DNA of 64,000 bases. It comes from Streptomyces sp. OR43 (GTDB taxonomy: Bacteria; Actinomycetota; Actinomycetes; Streptomycetales; Streptomycetaceae). Below are positions 18,131 to 27,594 of this stretch, one piece after another. Position 1 is the stretch's first letter; every line of letters starts with the position of its first letter. The notes under the pieces were generated by a model that saw nothing but the letters and a program-made list of their open reading frames with translations, was not told the DNA's origin and did no database searches. The stretch covers positions 379,026 to 443,025 of the forward strand of contig NZ_RDBK01000001.1 of assembly GCF_008042275.1 (NCBI RefSeq), in the 5' to 3' direction. The position numbers were made by a program, and so were the translations under genes.

Positions 18131-18431
18131 CCACGCCCGTTCCGCCGCCGTCGCGCCCCGGCCGGCTCCGCCCCCCTGCGCCCCGGCCGGCTCCGCCCTC
18201 GTCGCGCCCTGCCCCGCCGTCTCCCGACGCCGGGCCGGGGCATGACGGGGGCGATTGCGTACCCGCCGTCCGGATCGCGGCATCCGTTCACCGTGCATTC
18301 ATCCGGGATGACGGCCGACGCATTCCCTCCCGCGCCACGGGGCCCTACGCTCGGCCGCGCATCGATCACGTGGTCACGGCCGCGAGCCGGTCGCTGACAA
18401 CGTTGTCCGAACTTCCTGGAAGGTACGCGAC
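18131..18431. other. Gap before GH92: short repeats and operator
   Basis: No gene seen. It contains a 21-bp direct repeat starting at 18153 and 18178 (period 25) that is C-rich and probably marks the end of the OYE transcript, and the GACAACGTTGTC operator at 18396-18407. GGAAGG precedes the GH92 start. Confidence 0.5.
18396..18407. promoter_or_regulatory. LacI-type operator GACAACGTTGTC before GH92
   Basis: A perfect 12-bp palindrome 24 bp before the mannosidase start. The identical 12 bases stand at 58165-58176 between a LacI regulator and a ROK kinase, which suggests both are controlled by that regulator. Confidence 0.7.
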
Positions 18432-20870
18432 ATGCCCCCCAGACCGCTGACCGCGCCCCGGCGCCTCGCCGCGCGAACGGCCGCCGTCGTCGTCACCGGC
18501 GCCCTGGCCGCCGCCGTGCTGCCCGCCACCGCAGAGGCCGCCGCGCTCGTCACCCGTCCGACCGCCTACGTGGACCCGCTGATCGGCAGCGCCAACGGCG
18601 GCAACACCTTTCCCGGCGCGACCCTCCCGTACGGCATGATCGCCTGGTCGCCGACGAGCACCACGGGCGACCAGACCAGCACCGGCGCCGCGAACGGCTA
18701 CGAGTACGGCGCCACGCGACTGCGCGGACTGAGCCTCACCCATGTCAACGGCGCCGGATGCAATCCCGGAGCGGCCGGTGACATCCCGATCATGCCGTTC
18801 GTCGGGGACGTCACGTCGTCACCGTCCGCCGACACCAAGGACGCCGTCTACGCAGCTGACTTCTCGCACGACAACGAGCGCGCGGTCCCGGGCCGCTACA
18901 CCCTCGGCCTCGACTCGGGAGCCACCGCAGACCTCGCGGTGAGCCGCCGCGCCGGCGTGGCCGACTTCGCGTTCCCGGCCGGCAAGCCGGCCAATCTCCT
19001 GTTCCGGGTCTCCAATTCGCTGAACGGCAGCGAGGACGCCCAGGTCCGGATCGACACCGCGCACCGCAAGGTCACGGGCTCCGTGCTCACCGGTGCCTTC
19101 TGCGGGCGGCGTGCCAACGGCGGCACCAACAACCGCAAGAGCTACTACCGCCTCTACTTCACCGCCTCCTTCGACCGCGCCTTCTCCTCCACCGGCACCT
19201 GGAAGGACGGCACGCTCGCCCCCGGCTCGACCGAGGGCAGCGGTGGTGAGGGGTACGCCACGGGCGCGGACCGGGCGGGCCGCGGATCGGGTGGCTGGGT
19301 CGGCTTCGACACCAGCGCGGACAACGATGTCCACATGCGGATCGGCATCTCCTACGTCAGCCAGGCGGGTGCCGAGGCCAACCTGCGGAAGGAGATCGCC
19401 CCGCACGCGGCCGTGGACGATGTCGCGGCCGCCGCGAGCCGGACGTGGGACCGCGAGCTGGACTCCGTACGCACGGGCGGCGGGACCGAGGCCCAGCGGA
19501 CCACGTTCTACACCGCGCTCTACCACGCGCTGATGCAGCCCAACCTCATCAGCGACACCGACGGCCGCTACCCCGGCATGGACGGCCGGGGCCACCGGAT
19601 CGAGCGCGGGCAGGGCGCGCAGTACAGCAACTTCTCGGGCTGGGACCAGTACCGGGCCCAGATACAACTGCTGGCCCTCCTCAAACCGGAGATCGCCGGG
19701 GACTTCGCCCAGTCATTGTACAACTTCGCCCGGCAGAACGGCGGGGTGTGGGACCGCTGGGTGCACATCAACGGGGCCACCCACGTCATGACCGGCGACC
19801 CCACCGCGGCCACCCTCGCCACGTTCTACGCCATGGGCGTGCGGAACTTCGACTACGAGGGCGCGTACGAGTCGCTGGCGCGCCAGGCGACCGTTCCCGT
19901 GGACGACGGGCTCTCGGACGCCGGCTGCCCGGGCCAGTGCACCGGTCAGCGGCCCAATCTGGCCCAGTACCTGGAGTCGCACTACGCGCCGCAGGACGTC
20001 TGCCACTGCTGGGGCGGCGCCGCCGAGACGCTGGAGGACGCGGTCGCCGACGCCGCACTCGGACGCTGGGCGGAACTGCTCGGACGTGACGAGGAGGCCG
20101 CGGCGTTCAAGGAGCGCGGCGGCTGGTGGCGCAACGTGTACAACCCCGACGCCACGGACGGCGCCGGTACCACCGGCTACATCCAGGCCCGCAATCTCGA
20201 CGGTTCCTGGGTCACGCCGTTCAGCCCGGGCAGCGACCGCGGCTTCGCGCAGGGCACCAGTGCCACGTACACCTGGATGGTTCCGCAGGACGTCCAGGGC
20301 CTCGCCGAGGCGATGGGCGGCCGGGACGTCGCGGCGCGGCGCCTGGACGGGTTCTTCCACAAGGCGGACGGCTCCTGGTCGGTCAAGGGCGGTGACGCGG
20401 TCCGCTACGACCCGACCAACGAGCCCGGCATCCACGCCCCCTGGCTCTACAACGCGCTCGGGCAGCCGTGGAAGACCCAGGAGACGGTGCGCGAGATCCT
20501 GAACACGGTCTACGGGACGGGGCCGCGGGGCCTGCCCGGGAACGACGACCTGGGCACCATGTCCGCCTGGTACGTCTTCTCCGCGCTGGGTCTGTACCCG
20601 CAGGCACCGGGTGGCGGTGAACTGCTGCTGGGCGCCCCGCTGTTCCCGAAGGCGGTGATCGACCGGCCGCACGGCAGGGACATCACGATCACCGCACCGG
20701 CGGCCGACGCGGCGCATCCGTACGTCGACGCGGTGACGGTCAATGGCCGTGCCCACGACCGGTCGTGGACGGACGCGAGCCTGCCGGCCCGGGGAGGCGA
20801 GCTGGCCTACCGGCTGTCCGGGCAGCCCAGTACCTCCTGGGCCACGGACCCTTCGGGGCTCCCGCAGTAG
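18432..20870 (+). CDS. Secreted GH92 alpha-mannosidase
   Basis: An 812-residue GH92 enzyme, a calcium-dependent inverting exo-alpha-mannosidase family usually active on alpha-1,2-mannosides. A signal peptide ends near AEAAA (about residue 38). The N-terminal beta-sandwich begins at YVDPLIGSANGGNTFPG; the (alpha/alpha)6 barrel carries NFSGWDQYRAQIQLL, the GYIQARNLDGSWV stretch and the diagnostic GNDDLGTMSAWYVFSALGLYP-type motif near the C-terminal third. Length is normal. GGAAGG precedes ATG 18432. It stands alone, with its own LacI operator. Confidence 0.93.
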   Translation: MPPRPLTAPRRLAARTAAVVVTGALAAAVLPATAEAAALVTRPTAYVDPLIGSANGGNTFPGATLPYGMIAWSPTSTTGDQTSTGAANGYEYGATRLRGLSLTHVNGAGCNPGAAGDIPIMPFVGDVTSSPSADTKDAVYAADFSHDNERAVPGRYTLGLDSGATADLAVSRRAGVADFAFPAGKPANLLFRVSNSLNGSEDAQVRIDTAHRKVTGSVLTGAFCGRRANGGTNNRKSYYRLYFTASFDRAFSSTGTWKDGTLAPGSTEGSGGEGYATGADRAGRGSGGWVGFDTSADNDVHMRIGISYVSQAGAEANLRKEIAPHAAVDDVAAAASRTWDRELDSVRTGGGTEAQRTTFYTALYHALMQPNLISDTDGRYPGMDGRGHRIERGQGAQYSNFSGWDQYRAQIQLLALLKPEIAGDFAQSLYNFARQNGGVWDRWVHINGATHVMTGDPTAATLATFYAMGVRNFDYEGAYESLARQATVPVDDGLSDAGCPGQCTGQRPNLAQYLESHYAPQDVCHCWGGAAETLEDAVADAALGRWAELLGRDEEAAAFKERGGWWRNVYNPDATDGAGTTGYIQARNLDGSWVTPFSPGSDRGFAQGTSATYTWMVPQDVQGLAEAMGGRDVAARRLDGFFHKADGSWSVKGGDAVRYDPTNEPGIHAPWLYNALGQPWKTQETVREILNTVYGTGPRGLPGNDDLGTMSAWYVFSALGLYPQAPGGGELLLGAPLFPKAVIDRPHGRDITITAPAADAAHPYVDAVTVNGRAHDRSWTDASLPARGGELAYRLSGQPSTSWATDPSGLPQ

Positions 20871-20883
20871 GCGCGGCACGACG

Positions 20884-20925
20884 CCGCGCCGGATCCCCGC
20901 GTCCGTACGCGGGGATCCGGCGCGG
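20884..20925. terminator. Perfect 19-bp hairpin terminator after GH92
   Basis: Arms 20884-20902 and 20907-20925 are perfectly complementary over 19 bp with a CCGT tetraloop, 14 bp after the GH92 stop. It insulates the next gene. Confidence 0.85.
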
Positions 20926-20951
20926 ACGTCGGCCGCTGGACCCACTCGATT

Positions 20952-20965
20952 TATATCGTTGAAAA
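20952..20965. promoter_or_regulatory. Candidate LacI-type operator before GH2
   Basis: TATATCGTTGAAAA matches 12 of 14 bases of TATAACGTTGTAAA at 27944-27957 in the GH127/importer control region. It lies 120 bp upstream of the GH2 start in an otherwise unusually AT-rich stretch. Confidence 0.4.
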
Positions 20966-21086
20966 TTCTCCGTGCACGACTGTTGTTTTGCGTTTGGTGC
21001 TGTGGCTCAATGTTCGATTATGTGCTGTGCCTCACAGGTTCGAGGCACTTCAGCCCTCTCGACAGGACGACGCCTTGAGACGACAA

Positions 21087-24000
21087 ATGCCCCGATCCCG
21101 CACTGTGTTGAGAACGGTGGCCTGCGCCGCCGCACTCCTGATACCCGTCGGTGCCACGCTGGTCCCGGCCGCGGCGGCCACCCCGGCCACGGCCGCCTCC
21201 GCCACGCCGGCCACCTTCGCGGCCGGCGACCCGGCGACGGCCGTGCACGGGCTGAAGGGCGAGTACTACAGCATGTCCGCGCCCGGTGCGCGGGACTTCG
21301 CCACGCTCGGCGGTGTCGCCCTGGAGCCGCAGATCAACTTCCCCGGCCTCACCGGAACGTTCGAGTCCACCACCGGCCGGACCGAGAACACCACCGCCCG
21401 CTGGACCGGCGACATCACGGCTCCCGAGGACGGCGACTACACCTTCGCCGCGAGTGGCGACAACGGCTTCCGGCTCTTCATCGACGGCGAGGTGGTCATC
21501 GACCACTGGGAGCCGGACTGGGACAACGAGCAGACCAGCAAGCCGGTCGCGCTGAAGGCCGGTGAGGCCCACACGTTCAAGCTGGAGATGTTCCAGGACA
21601 CGGGTGGCGCGAACATGTTCCTGCGCTGGTCCAGTGCGACGCTGGCTCGGCAGATCGTGCCCGAGTCCGCGTTCACCCCGCCGGCGGACTTCGAGGTCTA
21701 CCCGGTCGGCCTGAGCGTCGCCGACGACGGCCTGAAGCTCCAGGCGGTGTTCGAGGACGAGGTCAGCGACTACGCCACGCTGAAGGACCACCTCACCATC
21801 GAGGCGGACACCTCGCCGATGCCGGTGAAGTCCGTCGCCCGCACGCCCGGCAACCCCCACGCGCTGACCGTCACCCTGACCGCGCCCGTACTGAAGGGCC
21901 AGCAGGTCCGGGTCGCCTACGACGGAGAAGCGGGCCTCCGGGTGGCCGGCGAGACCGTTCCGCAGATCAGCCGAAGCGCCGGGAACCTGTCCACGCACCG
22001 GCTGACCACGGCCTTCGGCGACAAGGTCGACCGCGACCACCCGCTGCCGGAGTACCCCCGGCCGCAGCAGGTACGCGACGACTGGAAGAACCTCAACGGG
22101 TCCTGGGAGTTCGCCGGAGCCGCCGCGGGCGAGCAGCCCGTCTTCGGGAAGAAGCTGGGCGAGCGGATCACCGTCCCGTACCCGGTCGAGTCGCAGCTCT
22201 CCGGTCTTGAGCGCCACGAAGACCACATGTTCTACCGCAAGCTCGTCACCGTCCCGAAGAACTGGTCCGTGAAGGGCGACAAGAGCGGCAAGGCCAACCG
22301 GCTGAAGCTCAACTTCGGCGCCGTGGACTACGAGTCCCGCGTCTGGGTCAACGGCAAGCAGGTCGCCCAGCACACCGGCGGCTACACCGCCTTCAGCGCC
22401 GACATCACCGACGCGGTCAAGGGCACCGGCCCGCAGGAGATCGTCGTCGCGGTCACCGACACCACCGGTGCCGACCAGCCCACGGGCAAGCAGTCGGCCA
22501 ACCCCGGCGGAATCTTCTACACCGCCTCGTCCGGCATCTGGCAGACCGTCTGGATGGAGCCCGTCGCCCCGGCCGCCGTCGACTCCCTGACGACCACCCC
22601 GGACATCGACAAGGGCCGGCTCGCCCTGACGGTGAACTCCGCGGACGCCTCGAAGTCCGCCCGGATCACCGCCGTCGCCCGTGACAAGAAGGGCAAGGTC
22701 GTCGGCCGGGTCACCGGCCCGGCCAACCGCGAGCTGAGCCTGCCGGTCGCGAAGCAGCACCTGTGGACGCCCGACGACCCGTACCTCTACGACCTGAAGG
22801 TCACCCTCGACGACGGCCGCTCCAAGGACACCGTCGACAGCTACTTCGGCATGCGGTCCTTCGGCGTCGCGAAGGTCGGCGGCTACCAGAAGCTGGTCCT
22901 CAACGGAAAGCCGTTCTTCTCCCTCGCCCAGCTCGACCAGGGCTTCTACCCGGACGGCCTGAACACGGCACCCAGCGACTCCGCGCTGCTCTTCGACCTG
23001 AAGGCGCAGAAGGACCTCGGCTTCAACTCGGTGCGCAAGCACATCAAGGTGGAGCCGGCCCGCTGGTACTACCACGCCGACCAGCTCGGGCTGCTGGTCT
23101 GGCAGGACTTCGTCTCCGGCAACATCACCGGGGAGAAGGGCCAGAAGGCCTTCCTCGACCAGGGTGCCGAGATGATGAAGCAGCTGCACAACTACCCGTC
23201 GATCGGCGCCTGGATCGTCTTCAACGAAGGCTGGGGCGAGTGGGACCGCACCGAGACCGGCAAGATCACGGAGAAGGTCCAGGCCGCCGACCCCTCCCGC
23301 GTCGTGAACGCCCACAGCGGTGTCAACTGCTGCAATTCCAAGGGTGATTCGGGCAAGGGCGACATCATCGACCACCACGACTACAACAACACCGACCCGG
23401 CCTTCCCGGACGCCAACCGTGCGGCGATGGACGGTGAGCACGGCGGCTTCACCCTGCGGTCGCCCGGACACATGTGGCCCGGTGCGCCCACCGCGATCTA
23501 CAGCGGTGTCGCCGACAAGGCCGCGCTGACCGCCAAGTACGTCGAGAACACCCGTAAGTACTACCTGGAAGCGGCCGGCGCCGAACTCTCCGGCTCCATC
23601 TACACCCAGGTGACCGACCTGGAGAACGAGCTCAACGGCCTCTGGACGTACGACCGCCGTGAGATCAAGGTCGACCCGGCCCCGGTGCGCAAGATCAACC
23701 AGGAGGTCATCGCCGCCGGCGCCGCCGCCGGTGAGCGGGACGAGGTCAAGGGCGGCGGCGCCTGGTCCCTCGACGAGAACAAGGGCACCGAGGCCGCCGA
23801 CAGCGGACCGAACCACAAGGACCTCACCCTCACCGAGGGAACGTCCTGGGCGCCCGGCGTGCAGGGATCGGCGCTGAAGTTCAACGGCCAGGGCCAGTAC
23901 GCCGAGACCGACGGCCCGGTCCTCGACACCACCGGTGACTACACCGTGTCGGCCTGGGCGTCGCTGGACGCACTGCCCGGCAACTACGCGACCATCGTCA

Positions 24001-24362
24001 GCCAGGACGGCCGGCGTCAGGAGAACCCGTTCTACCTCCAGTACGGTCAGGGCGGCTTCGCCTTCTCCACCCCGGGCGCCCACCGTGCCCGGCTGGAGAT
24101 GACGCCCGAGCTCGGCCGGTGGTACCACGTGGTCGGCGTCCGCAGCGGTGACGAGATCAAGCTGTACGTCGACGGTAAGCTCGCTGCCACCTCGGCAGCC
24201 GGAACCGCCGATGTCAGCACCGGCGCCCTGTCCGTGGGCCGCGCCAAGTGGTCGGGCGGCAACACCGACTTCTGGAACGGTTCCGTCGACCAGGTCGCGG
24301 TGTACGACAAGGCCCTGACCGCGGACGAGGTGAGCGCGCTGCACGACGGCGTGCGGCCGTAG
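21087..24362 (+). CDS. Large secreted GH2 glycosidase with PA14 and LamG-like domains
   Basis: About 1091 residues. After a signal peptide (about 1-35) and an Ala/Thr linker come a PA14 domain (about 55-195, LKGEYYSM to FLRWSS), a short Ig-like region, the GH2 sugar-binding domain (about 330-480), the GH2 Ig-like domain and TIM barrel (about 610-880), then a concanavalin/LamG-like domain (about 915-1090). In the barrel FNEGWGEWD gives the likely acid/base Glu714 and DGEHGGF the likely nucleophile Glu784. GH2 covers beta-galactosidases, mannosidases, glucuronidases and arabinosidases; I cannot pick a substrate. I use ATG 21087; TTG 21075, eight bases after AGGA, is a credible alternative start. 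Confidence 0.85.
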   Translation: MPRSRTVLRTVACAAALLIPVGATLVPAAAATPATAASATPATFAAGDPATAVHGLKGEYYSMSAPGARDFATLGGVALEPQINFPGLTGTFESTTGRTENTTARWTGDITAPEDGDYTFAASGDNGFRLFIDGEVVIDHWEPDWDNEQTSKPVALKAGEAHTFKLEMFQDTGGANMFLRWSSATLARQIVPESAFTPPADFEVYPVGLSVADDGLKLQAVFEDEVSDYATLKDHLTIEADTSPMPVKSVARTPGNPHALTVTLTAPVLKGQQVRVAYDGEAGLRVAGETVPQISRSAGNLSTHRLTTAFGDKVDRDHPLPEYPRPQQVRDDWKNLNGSWEFAGAAAGEQPVFGKKLGERITVPYPVESQLSGLERHEDHMFYRKLVTVPKNWSVKGDKSGKANRLKLNFGAVDYESRVWVNGKQVAQHTGGYTAFSADITDAVKGTGPQEIVVAVTDTTGADQPTGKQSANPGGIFYTASSGIWQTVWMEPVAPAAVDSLTTTPDIDKGRLALTVNSADASKSARITAVARDKKGKVVGRVTGPANRELSLPVAKQHLWTPDDPYLYDLKVTLDDGRSKDTVDSYFGMRSFGVAKVGGYQKLVLNGKPFFSLAQLDQGFYPDGLNTAPSDSALLFDLKAQKDLGFNSVRKHIKVEPARWYYHADQLGLLVWQDFVSGNITGEKGQKAFLDQGAEMMKQLHNYPSIGAWIVFNEGWGEWDRTETGKITEKVQAADPSRVVNAHSGVNCCNSKGDSGKGDIIDHHDYNNTDPAFPDANRAAMDGEHGGFTLRSPGHMWPGAPTAIYSGVADKAALTAKYVENTRKYYLEAAGAELSGSIYTQVTDLENELNGLWTYDRREIKVDPAPVRKINQEVIAAGAAAGERDEVKGGGAWSLDENKGTEAADSGPNHKDLTLTEGTSWAPGVQGSALKFNGQGQYAETDGPVLDTTGDYTVSAWASLDALPGNYATIVSQDGRRQENPFYLQYGQGGFAFSTPGAHRARLEMTPELGRWYHVVGVRSGDEIKLYVDGKLAATSAAGTADVSTGALSVGRAKWSGGNTDFWNGSVDQVAVYDKALTADEVSALHDGVRP

Positions 24363-24435
24363 CCCGGGTGTTCGCGAAGCACTGAACCAGCGAACCAGTG
24401 AAGAGACGGACCGCTGAATCAACGCACCACTGAAA

Positions 24436-24471
24436 GCTGCCTGCTGCCGCACCCGTGCGGCGGCAGGCAGC
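24436..24471. terminator. Hairpin terminator after GH2
   Basis: GCTGCCTGCTGCCGCAC pairs with GTGCGGCGGCAGGCAGC, with one T-G wobble and a two-base tip, 75 bp after the GH2 stop. Confidence 0.75.
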
Positions 24472-24525
24472 GGCATGCCCCGCCCCGGCGAACCGGCCGG
24501 GGCGGCGCCGTGTGAGGATCGGGAA

Positions 24526-25038
24526 ATGGGAGAGACGGAGATCCGCCGCCGCCGCGACGACGACCTGAAGGGCTGTGTCGAGGCGCTGGCCACCGTGCAC
24601 GACGCGGACCGCTATCCGGCGGAGTGGCCCGCCGATCCGGGAGGCTGGCTGACACCGGACGGCATGCTCGGCGCCTGGGTGGCGGTGGACGGACCGGACG
24701 TCGTGGGCCATGTGGCCCTGACCGGCACGGACGACGTGCTGGCGGCGGACGTGGGTCTTCCGTCCGAGGAACTTGCCTCGGTGGCCCGGCTGTTCGCGAC
24801 GGCGTCGGCGCGCCGGCGTGGCGTGGGGAGCGCCCTGCTCGCCACCGTGACGGCGGCTGCGGCGGACGGCGGACTGCGGGCGGTCCTGGAGGTGGAGGAC
24901 GGCGGCGAGGCCGCCGTGGCCCTCTACGAACGCGCGGGGTGGCGTCATGTGGGCAGCCGCTCCGGTGACTGGACGACGGCCGACGGCCGGACGGCGCTGT
25001 TGCACACCTACGTCGCCCCGGGCGCGGGGCCGCGGTAG
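24526..25038 (+). CDS. GNAT-family N-acetyltransferase
   Basis: A 170-residue acetyltransferase. The acetyl-CoA loop is in ASARRRGVGSALLATV, and the C-terminal half shows the usual EAAVALYERAGWRHVGS motif. The substrate cannot be read. AGGA lies nine bases before ATG 24526. It stands alone between a strong terminator and the convergent GH127 gene. Confidence 0.85.
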   Translation: MGETEIRRRRDDDLKGCVEALATVHDADRYPAEWPADPGGWLTPDGMLGAWVAVDGPDVVGHVALTGTDDVLAADVGLPSEELASVARLFATASARRRGVGSALLATVTAAAADGGLRAVLEVEDGGEAAVALYERAGWRHVGSRSGDWTTADGRTALLHTYVAPGAGPR

Positions 25039-25137
25039 ACGGCCGACGGCCCGGACACGACGCGGTCGGCGTCGCATCCGGGCCGTGGCCCGCACAGGAG
25101 GAAGCGGGCGGAGTCGGATCACCGCGCCCGGAACGCG

Positions 25138-27594
25138 TCAGGAGGGCCGGACCAGCTGCCAGAGGTGGTCGTCGGTGCCGTTGTCGTCGAACTGGACGAC
25201 GTGGGCGCTGTTGGCGGTGGACATGGTGTCGACGCCGAGGACCTTGCCGGAGTGGCGGTTGCGGATCCGGTACCAGCCGTCGCCCTCCGGGACCAGCTGC
25301 CAGAGGTGGTCATCGGTGCCGTTGTCGTCGAACTGGACGACGTGGGCGCTGTCGGCGGTGGACATGGTGTCGACGCCGAGGACTTTGCCGGAGTGGCGGT
25401 TGCGGATCCGGTACCAGCCGTCGCCCTCCGGGACCAGCTGCCAGTCGTGGTCGTCGGTGCCGTTGTCGTCGAACTGGACGACGTGGGCGCTGTTGGCGGT
25501 GGACATGGTGTCGACGCCGAGGACCTTGCCGGAGTGGCGGTTGCGGATCCGGTACCAGCCGTCGGAGAGCCAGGGCTCCGCTTCCGGATCGGTGGTGGGG
25601 AACGAGGTGATGCGCAGCCGCGCCGCCCCCATCGGGACGAGCGTGATCTCCTCCACCGGTTCGGAACTGCCGGCCGGGCCGTCCTGGAGCGGGGCGACGA
25701 CGTGCTCGCCGTCCGCCGTCCATTCCGGGATCCGCCGGGCCCTCGCCGTCATGGTCAGCGGGGTGCCATCGAGCGTGAAGGGGTTGGCGTTCTCGACGTG
25801 GTGGGCGGTGTGGTGGCGCAGCGAGGCCGCCGGCTTGCGTGCGTCGAGGACGAGCCCGTAGTTCCACGGACTCGTGGCGTGCACCGCGTACTCCGGGAAC
25901 CGGTCGGTGCCGCCGATGCGCTCGTACTCCTCGTCGATCCGCAAGGAGTACGTGAGCGGCCCGCGGTCCACGCTCACGGCATCGTGATTGTGCTCCCAGG
26001 TGCGGACCGTGGTCTTCTGCGGGAAGCGGAGGGTCACCCGGTCGCCGTCGGCCCACGTACGGTCGACGCGGGTGAACGCCGGTCCCGCGGGGGCGTCGAC
26101 CGGACGCCCGTTGACCTCGATCTCCGGGCTGTCGCACCAGGCGGGCACGCGCAGGACCAAGGGGAACGACAGCCTCTTCGGCGCCTTCAGCGTCAGGGTG
26201 ACCCTGTCCGTGAAGGGGTAGCCGGTCTCCTCGGCGAAGGTGACCTCGGTGCCGTCGGCGACCTTCGCGGTGACCTCGCAGCTCGCGTACATCGCGGCGG
26301 CGAGACCTCCGTCCGGGGTGGCGAGCCACAGTTCCTCGACGAAGTACGGCCAGCCCATGCCGTAGTTGTGCGGGCAGCAGCGGTACTGGTCGACGCCGGG
26401 CAGGTACGCCTGCATGGCGAAGCCGTTCTGGAACTGCCGGCCGTTCTTCGGCACGTTGTCCAGGTCCACGCTGTTGGCGCTGGTGATGTAGTGGACCGCC
26501 CTGCCGGACGGGTCGAGCGAGGCGGGCAGCGAGTTGAACGCCAGCTCCTCGCAGCGGTCGGCCCACAGCGGGTCGCCGGTGATCCGGGTGAGCAGCTGGT
26601 GGCTGGCCATGAACTCGACGATTCCGCACGTCTCGAAGCCCTGCCGGGGGTCGCCGTGCCCGGGCCGCGCGTTCTCGTCCCCGGCGAAGCCGCCGCCGGG
26701 GAACTGCCCGTACTGGTCCATGGCCTTGCCGTACGTCCCGTACGTGTTCCGGGTGTCCTCGGCCGAACCGCTGCGCAGCGCGTACTGGGCGGGCTCGCGG
26801 AAGCCTTGCGCGATGTTGACGTTGTGCGGGTTGACCAGGTTGTCGCCCCAGTCGGCGCCGTTCGCGTGGATCTTGTCGGCGAGCTCCAGCAGGAAGGTGT
26901 CGCCGGTGCGGTTGAAGAGCCAGAAGACGCTGTCCAGGCCGTCGCCCCAGCGCAGGGCGATCCAGCTGGTGTTGAAGGCTCCGGGCCCCTGGGCGTTCAT
27001 GTAGCGGAAGAACCGGCTGAGGAAGGGGATGATCCGGGTGTCGCCCGCGTACTCCTGCCACGAGCGCAGGGCCTGGATCAGCGGCAGGAAGGGCCAGAAG
27101 TCCGGGCCGCCGTTCAGGGACGTACGCAGCGCCTTCGGGCCGAAGAAGCCGTCGGGCTGCTGGGTGGTGAGGATCGCGTCGAACCAGCGCCGCACGGCAG
27201 CCAGGGCCTTGGAGTCGCCGGTGACGATCGCGAGGTCCGTGTATCCCCGCAGCCAGTACGGGACTTCCTCCCAGCCGCCGAGTTCGGGGCGGACCCAGCC
27301 GGTGGCGGTGAAGTCGAGGAAGTGCGAGAACTCCTCGTAGCGGCCGCACAATCCGTCCAGCTGGAGCTTCAGCTGTCCGGCCAGCCAGCCGCGCGCGGTG
27401 ACCTTGCCGGGCGGGAGCTTCAGGAACGCGGTCGGGTGCAGGGGGGCGGCGTTGGGGGAGTAGTGGCCGCCGTGGGCCGGTTTCGCCCGGTGCCCGGCCG
27501 CCGTCGCGGTGGTGGCCCAGCGGCCGGACGCGGCCGTGGTGGCGGCGACGGCGGCCAGCGCGCCGGCCATGAGTTGTCTGCGGTTCATGGGCAT
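25138..27594 (-). CDS. Secreted GH127 beta-L-arabinofuranosidase with triple ricin-type lectin domain
   Basis: An 818-residue protein. A twin-arginine signal (MNRRQLMAGALAA) leads to the GH127 (former DUF1680) catalytic region, about 45-660. The zinc/thiolate catalytic set known from HypBA1 is kept: Glu321 and Cys323 in FETCGIVEF and Cys406-Cys407 in RCCPHNYG. The C-terminus (about 675-818) is a ricin-B-type lectin trefoil of three 47-residue repeats, each WYRIRNRHSGKVLGVDT..., that are almost identical to one another. It should release L-arabinofuranose from plant glycans outside the cell. AGGAG precedes ATG 27594. It is divergent from a furanose-type importer. Confidence 0.88.
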   Translation of the reverse strand: MPMNRRQLMAGALAAVAATTAASGRWATTATAAGHRAKPAHGGHYSPNAAPLHPTAFLKLPPGKVTARGWLAGQLKLQLDGLCGRYEEFSHFLDFTATGWVRPELGGWEEVPYWLRGYTDLAIVTGDSKALAAVRRWFDAILTTQQPDGFFGPKALRTSLNGGPDFWPFLPLIQALRSWQEYAGDTRIIPFLSRFFRYMNAQGPGAFNTSWIALRWGDGLDSVFWLFNRTGDTFLLELADKIHANGADWGDNLVNPHNVNIAQGFREPAQYALRSGSAEDTRNTYGTYGKAMDQYGQFPGGGFAGDENARPGHGDPRQGFETCGIVEFMASHQLLTRITGDPLWADRCEELAFNSLPASLDPSGRAVHYITSANSVDLDNVPKNGRQFQNGFAMQAYLPGVDQYRCCPHNYGMGWPYFVEELWLATPDGGLAAAMYASCEVTAKVADGTEVTFAEETGYPFTDRVTLTLKAPKRLSFPLVLRVPAWCDSPEIEVNGRPVDAPAGPAFTRVDRTWADGDRVTLRFPQKTTVRTWEHNHDAVSVDRGPLTYSLRIDEEYERIGGTDRFPEYAVHATSPWNYGLVLDARKPAASLRHHTAHHVENANPFTLDGTPLTMTARARRIPEWTADGEHVVAPLQDGPAGSSEPVEEITLVPMGAARLRITSFPTTDPEAEPWLSDGWYRIRNRHSGKVLGVDTMSTANSAHVVQFDDNGTDDHDWQLVPEGDGWYRIRNRHSGKVLGVDTMSTADSAHVVQFDDNGTDDHLWQLVPEGDGWYRIRNRHSGKVLGVDTMSTANSAHVVQFDDNGTDDHLWQLVRPS
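25151..25573. repeat. Three tandem 141-bp units encoding lectin repeats
   Basis: Units begin at 25151, 25292 and 25433 with a 141-bp period and only a few base differences between copies. They encode the three trefoil lobes of the GH127 lectin domain. Confidence 0.9.

Noticed and set aside
21018..24593. A 1191-codon minus-strand frame opposite the GH2 gene
   Set aside because: Composition of a reverse-frame artefact; crosses two terminators.
25151..25573. 141-bp repeats considered as a non-coding satellite or mobile element
   Set aside because: They are in frame within GH127 and encode a well-formed lectin trefoil.
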